A DNA stretch of 64,000 bases from Xylogone sp. PMI_703 (Eukaryota > Ascomycota > Leotiomycetes): NCBI GenBank assembly GCA_021399445.1, contig JAJTUQ010000001.1, forward strand, positions 1,922,001 through 1,986,000, written 5' to 3'. Shown piece after piece: positions 60,501 through 64,000 of this stretch; position 1 is the stretch's first letter, and every line of letters starts with the position of its first letter. The position numbers and the translations under genes were made by a program. Below the pieces are notes generated by a model that saw only the letters and a list, made by a program, of their open reading frames with translations, made no database searches and was not told the DNA's origin.

Positions 60501-61802
60501 GAGACGACAAAGCTTTGGCTTTGAGCAATAGCGAGAAATAGGTTGAGCAGATTTGGCAGATCACAATCATCAGGGAGAGCCGTGACCTTCTGATCTATGA
60601 ATGCTGAGAGGTGAGACATCATCTAAGCATTCAGTTAGCGTAAGAAGCTTGAAATGAGATAATATGGCATGTTACCTCGGAGAATTTCTTAGCAAATAAA
60701 TATTTCTCATCATCAATATCTCGTGCGTCAACCGCTGACCACTCAAATAGTCTTTGAAGCAAGCTAACCACTTGGGACGTGTACATTGGGCAGACAAGAG
60801 CAAGAAACTCTTCGTCTGAGAAGTGAACTCGGGAATATAATGCATGGAGTGCTTGCACAGATGCCTAATAGTATTAGTACATCGAAGGGCTTCCCAGAGT
60901 GGGATAAAAGAATTTACCAATTGTACAGCTACACTGGGGACAGAAAGGCCTTGACACATATGCTGAACGCAAGAGGCGCGCGAAATGGCACGAGGAATGG
61001 CCCATGGCATGACTGACTTGTAGACAGCTAAGGTCTTTACTGCACAGCTCTGATACTGAGGGCTATTGGATAAGTTGGAATCCAGGCACTGGGTCAAGAA
61101 CTCCCCTAGACGAACAAGCCAACCCTCATCCCCGAATCTGACCTTGGTACCAATTTGCCGGTTCGGAAATGCCTCGGTGAGCACTGCTGCTGGTGTAAAT
61201 ATCTCAACACATGCCTTGCTTAGAGCACCTTCACGTAGCAGAGCTACTGTATCTTCGCCGTTAAAAATCTCGTCCGAAAGCGTTTCTAGAACGAAGAGCA
61301 CAAATTCTTTATGCACCACAGATCCAGGCATTTCCCACAGATGCAACATGAGTTCATCCATATCGAGCCATTCAGCAGCCCAGCTTCTCTTAGCTATCTC
61401 AACCCATAATTGCGCAGTTTTATTCCTTAGATATAGTGGATCCCCTGGAGAGATGTTCTGAGAGAGTTCGAGAATCCAACTTCTTAACATAGCTGCTTGT
61501 TCCTCCGAATATTCCGACCATTTGTGTTTAACTCCATGTTCAAGAAGAGATAATGCATAATGACGGACAACAGGTTGTTGGCTTTTGTCGGAAGCTAAAG
61601 TATAGCCATGATATGGAGCTTCCTCGTTCGCTTTGATGTTTTCCAGAAATATGGAAGCATGTCGGCGCGTATCATTTGAGGAGTAAGGGCTATGTACAAC
61701 TTCGAGAGCTTGATGTATTTGCAGTAGAAGATCGGGTTGAGTTTTGGCATTTATTTCATTCGCCTTGCTCTCCGCGGACTGGTCATTCGCGGATCCGTTC
61801 AT
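57586..61802 (-). CDS. Karyopherin of the exportin-5/Msn5 type
   Basis: Importin-beta-family nuclear transport receptor. Exons 61802-60918, 60864-60676, 60622-60157, 60107-59983, 59931-59860, 59809-59585, 59532-59429, 59363-58962, 58916-58315 and 58259-57586 encode 1247 aa, close to yeast Msn5 (1224). The N-terminus has the Ran-binding HEAT repeats: RRHASIFLENIKANEEAPYH, QPVVRHYALSLLEHGVKHKW, and the Xpo1/importin-beta-like LRNKTAQLWVEIAKRSW. The middle has SFVVSIPILVTWTRLLRSEP and HILMSHPVEKPEY, and the C-terminus LRVIRSIVPEF. In yeast, Msn5 exports phosphoproteins; exportin-5 orthologues carry tRNA or pre-miRNA. The cargo here is inferred. One 45-nt intron (58961-58917) is stop-free and in frame, but has a good branch site (TACTAAC) and removing it improves the helix (KFLSHAHAFHNPQNW). 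Confidence 0.85.
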
Positions 61803-62551
61803 GACTGCCTATCCAACTATTCAGTCCGTAGCACTAGAAAATATCTTATTAAACATGTATCGCAACGCCGCTTCCTCCCCAGATTGCTATCTCAGTGGCT
61901 TGAGAGACTCATTCAGCGCGTAGCTTGGGTAAGGGTCATGTGCTGAATTTTGAGGTAAGGCACGGCTTGGGAAATTAGGTAGCAAGAATACTGTATGCCC
62001 CACGTATCGGTTCTGTGAACAAAATTTCCGGTGGATGCTGGGAATGTTTATGAACGGACGGGCTATTAATTTCGAAAATTGAAAGTTCACAGTAGGCTTT
62101 GGTTCAGTCATAGACTTGCTGCAGTTTATCAGTAGCAAAGTCGAGGATTGTAGAAGGCTGAAGGTTTGCGGGCCGTCTTAATTCCGGTTAGCCTTGTATC
62201 AACAATGGCATCTCAGCACACGGTTGATTGGGCCACCAAGTGAGGGAATAGTTATCCTTGGCGTCTGGAGATAGATCTTGGAACACAGACTAAGAAGTGA
62301 GACTTTATACTTTTATACGCACGTAAGAAAGTATCAATACACCAGTATTCTCCAGTATGTATTTATGCATAGTTTTACAGTTCTAGTCCTAAACAAGTCG
62401 TCCTTCTCCTAGACTAAGGAATAAAATATGCCCAATGATAACCCCATAACACCTTGCAATGCGAAAGCATAAGTACAAACCCGCCGTTGCTGACTCGTGG
62501 CCGAGAAATAAAGCTTCAAAAGCTACGTAGAAATTCATTTCGGCATTTGCA
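61803..62551. other. Intergenic, karyopherin promoter and EGH1-like 3' flank
   Basis: 749 bp; the karyopherin start at its left edge is on the minus strand and the glycosidase stop at its right. No gene or repeat seen. Confidence 0.5.
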
Positions 62552-64000
62552 TCACATTAGAGCACACTTGCTCTGTTGACACTGTTCTAGATACCCATCC
62601 TCATCCTCTCTCCCGAGCAGTAAAGTTTGGCTAATTTGTATACCCGTGATTTTGAGCTGCTGCTCGCCGTCCGCGTGCCACCATCTAAGCTTCTGGATCA
62701 AACCACCATGCTCATCATCCACGCTAATACTCCACTTCCCACCAGTAACTTCAACATTAGATTGGTCTTTCGGGAAATGGATTTCGGGTAAAAAGACCTC
62801 GGTGGGAGTCTGCTCTGAACAATTCTTGTGGGAATCCACTCGAATTTTAAATATGGAATTCCGAAGATCAAAACCATGCTCTAGAATGGTACCGTGAGTA
62901 AGAATCGGAGAAGGTCGGATATAGGCTTCCGCAGCGCGGAAACCTGGTGCATTGGTTAGTTCAGGAGCATCCGTCTGGTTGGATGAGATAGAGGGTGTTT
63001 TGAGATTGGCTTTTATATTGCCAGGGTTAACCGTGGACTGGTCAGGGAAATTGTTCTTACTACCTGGACGAGATTCTGCGGTGAGCGAAGCCGACGACTC
63101 ATTCGAAGACACGGGCGGTAATTTAGATAATGTGATGGGTCTATCATCTAGTGAGAAGATAGAAAGATCCTCTCCATTCCATTGATCCCCCCGATGGTGA
63201 TCATTCTAGGATCTTTTTTAGCTATAAATGCTAGAGGGAGTAATGATCAGCTTACCTGGCACATATATAACCATAGCGTATAACCAGCCATTTGACTGGA
63301 TTCAACAGCATAGTGATTGGCATCCATAGCTCCAGTTTGACTTGAATAGTCGCCAGTTTTATAAGCGTATTTCTCGTCCATATCGTAAGGAATGCCAAAT
63401 TCCGTCAGAACACACGGGTGATTACCCATGTAATCTAAACCTTCTTGTCTGATAGCCTTCAACTGATCCCGGAAGCAATTTCTTATCGCTGTTTCCCCAA
63501 TTTTGATTGCAAATGCGGGGCTTAGATAGTGACCTCGTAGGACACCGAAGACATCAACATTCCAATATCTATTCCATTTCTTGGTCATGAGTGTTAGTCC
63601 GTCATAGTAATGAGGTGCATACACCATATTTGGGTCATCATCCTCCGTTCCTTTAATGGAAGGGGGAATCTCCAGAACCGGTGGCTGGCAGAATAATATG
63701 GCGTTATTGTGATGCTTCCGGATAGCATTTCTGTATTTGCGATAATAATCCATAAAATAAATATTAGTAAACTGCTCGTAGTCAAGTGTTTCGCCAGTGG
63801 ACGGGCGTTTTCTGAAATAGTCCTTCTTCAGAAGAGTATCGGTCTCCGGATCCCAGACACCATGCTGAGCCCACACACATTCGCCCAATTTCCACCCCGG
63901 GTCTCTTTTATAACCATACCGCGAATCATCATAGTCTTTCGGCAGCCAAGCAGTTTCACCTTGAGGGTCAACAAGCACACGGCCTGATTTATACGGCCCC
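62552..64000 (-). CDS. EGH1: GH5 (subfamily 12-like) steryl-beta-glucosidase, EGH1/EGCrP2 type, 3' part
   Basis: Hydrolyses ergosteryl-beta-glucoside (and, in some fungi, glucosylceramide) inside the cell. The gene enters from beyond base 64000 with its frame open; only the last ~465 residues are visible. Exons are 64000-63256 and 63205-62552, with a 50-nt intron. Family features: WLPKDYDDSRYGYKRDPGW, VWAQHGVWDPETDTLL, VYAPHYYDGLTLMTKKW, the nucleophile motif LTEFGIPYDMDEKY, GYTLWLYMCQ joined to NDHHRGDQWNGEDLSIFS, which is diagnostic for this subfamily. The C-terminal ~100 residues form a beta-sandwich (IRPSPILTHGTILEHGFDL). The protein ends KCALM, fitting a CaaX prenylation box. It is the functional opposite of ATG26 at the other end of the window. 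Confidence 0.88.

Overview
The window is nuclear DNA from a filamentous ascomycete (Pezizomycotina; the flavour of the MAP kinase and trafficking proteins suggests Leotiomycetes, but that is an inference). The genes are eukaryotic, interrupted by many 45-150 nt GT-AG introns with CTAAC/CTGAC-like branch sites, lie on both strands and form no operons. All exon models were spliced by hand from the sequence; every intron-containing model keeps frame unless stated.

Layout. 0-10 kb: 3' part of the sterol glucosyltransferase ATG26 (cut by the window start), a possible gene relic, the RNA polymerase II CTD phosphatase FCP1, a GRIM-19-type complex I subunit, and an aminoglycoside-phosphotransferase-like kinase broken by two stops. 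10-20 kb: a single-pass membrane protein with a repetitive beta-rich C-terminal half, a mitoferrin-type mitochondrial iron carrier with two consensus SREA (iron-responsive GATA factor) sites upstream, and a spastin/Sap1-type AAA ATPase. 20-30 kb: mitochondrial ribosomal protein uS17m divergent from COG6, a GMC oxidoreductase with a frameshift, VID27, and a 59-aa small ORF. 30-40 kb: trehalose-6-phosphate synthase, a HIRIP3-like acidic chromatin protein, the AP-1 beta subunit, and BOL2 divergent from NIF3. 40-50 kb: NIF3, VPS51, RMI1 and a Fus3/Kss1-type MAP kinase. 48-64 kb: SEC24, a small membrane protein, a Zn2Cys6 transcription factor, an Msn5/exportin-5-type karyopherin, and the 3' part of a GH5 steryl-glucosidase (EGH1 type) cut by the window end.

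Most genes are housekeeping. Membrane trafficking is well represented (COG6, AP-1 beta, VPS51, SEC24, VID27). The window begins with the enzyme that makes ergosteryl glucoside and ends with the probable enzyme that breaks it down. Long GC-rich non-coding tracts of about 2.3-2.4 kb lie upstream of the carrier, TPS1, the MAP kinase and the Zn2Cys6 factor, and look like extended promoters or leaders.

The observations most worth a second look are a 2-nt microexon needed to keep the conserved Asn-Asp-Val-Pro of SEC24 in frame, the unannotated 59-aa ORF downstream of TPS1, paired SREA sites at the mitoferrin gene, a C-terminal CaaX-like box on the steryl-glucosidase, and two recently broken genes.
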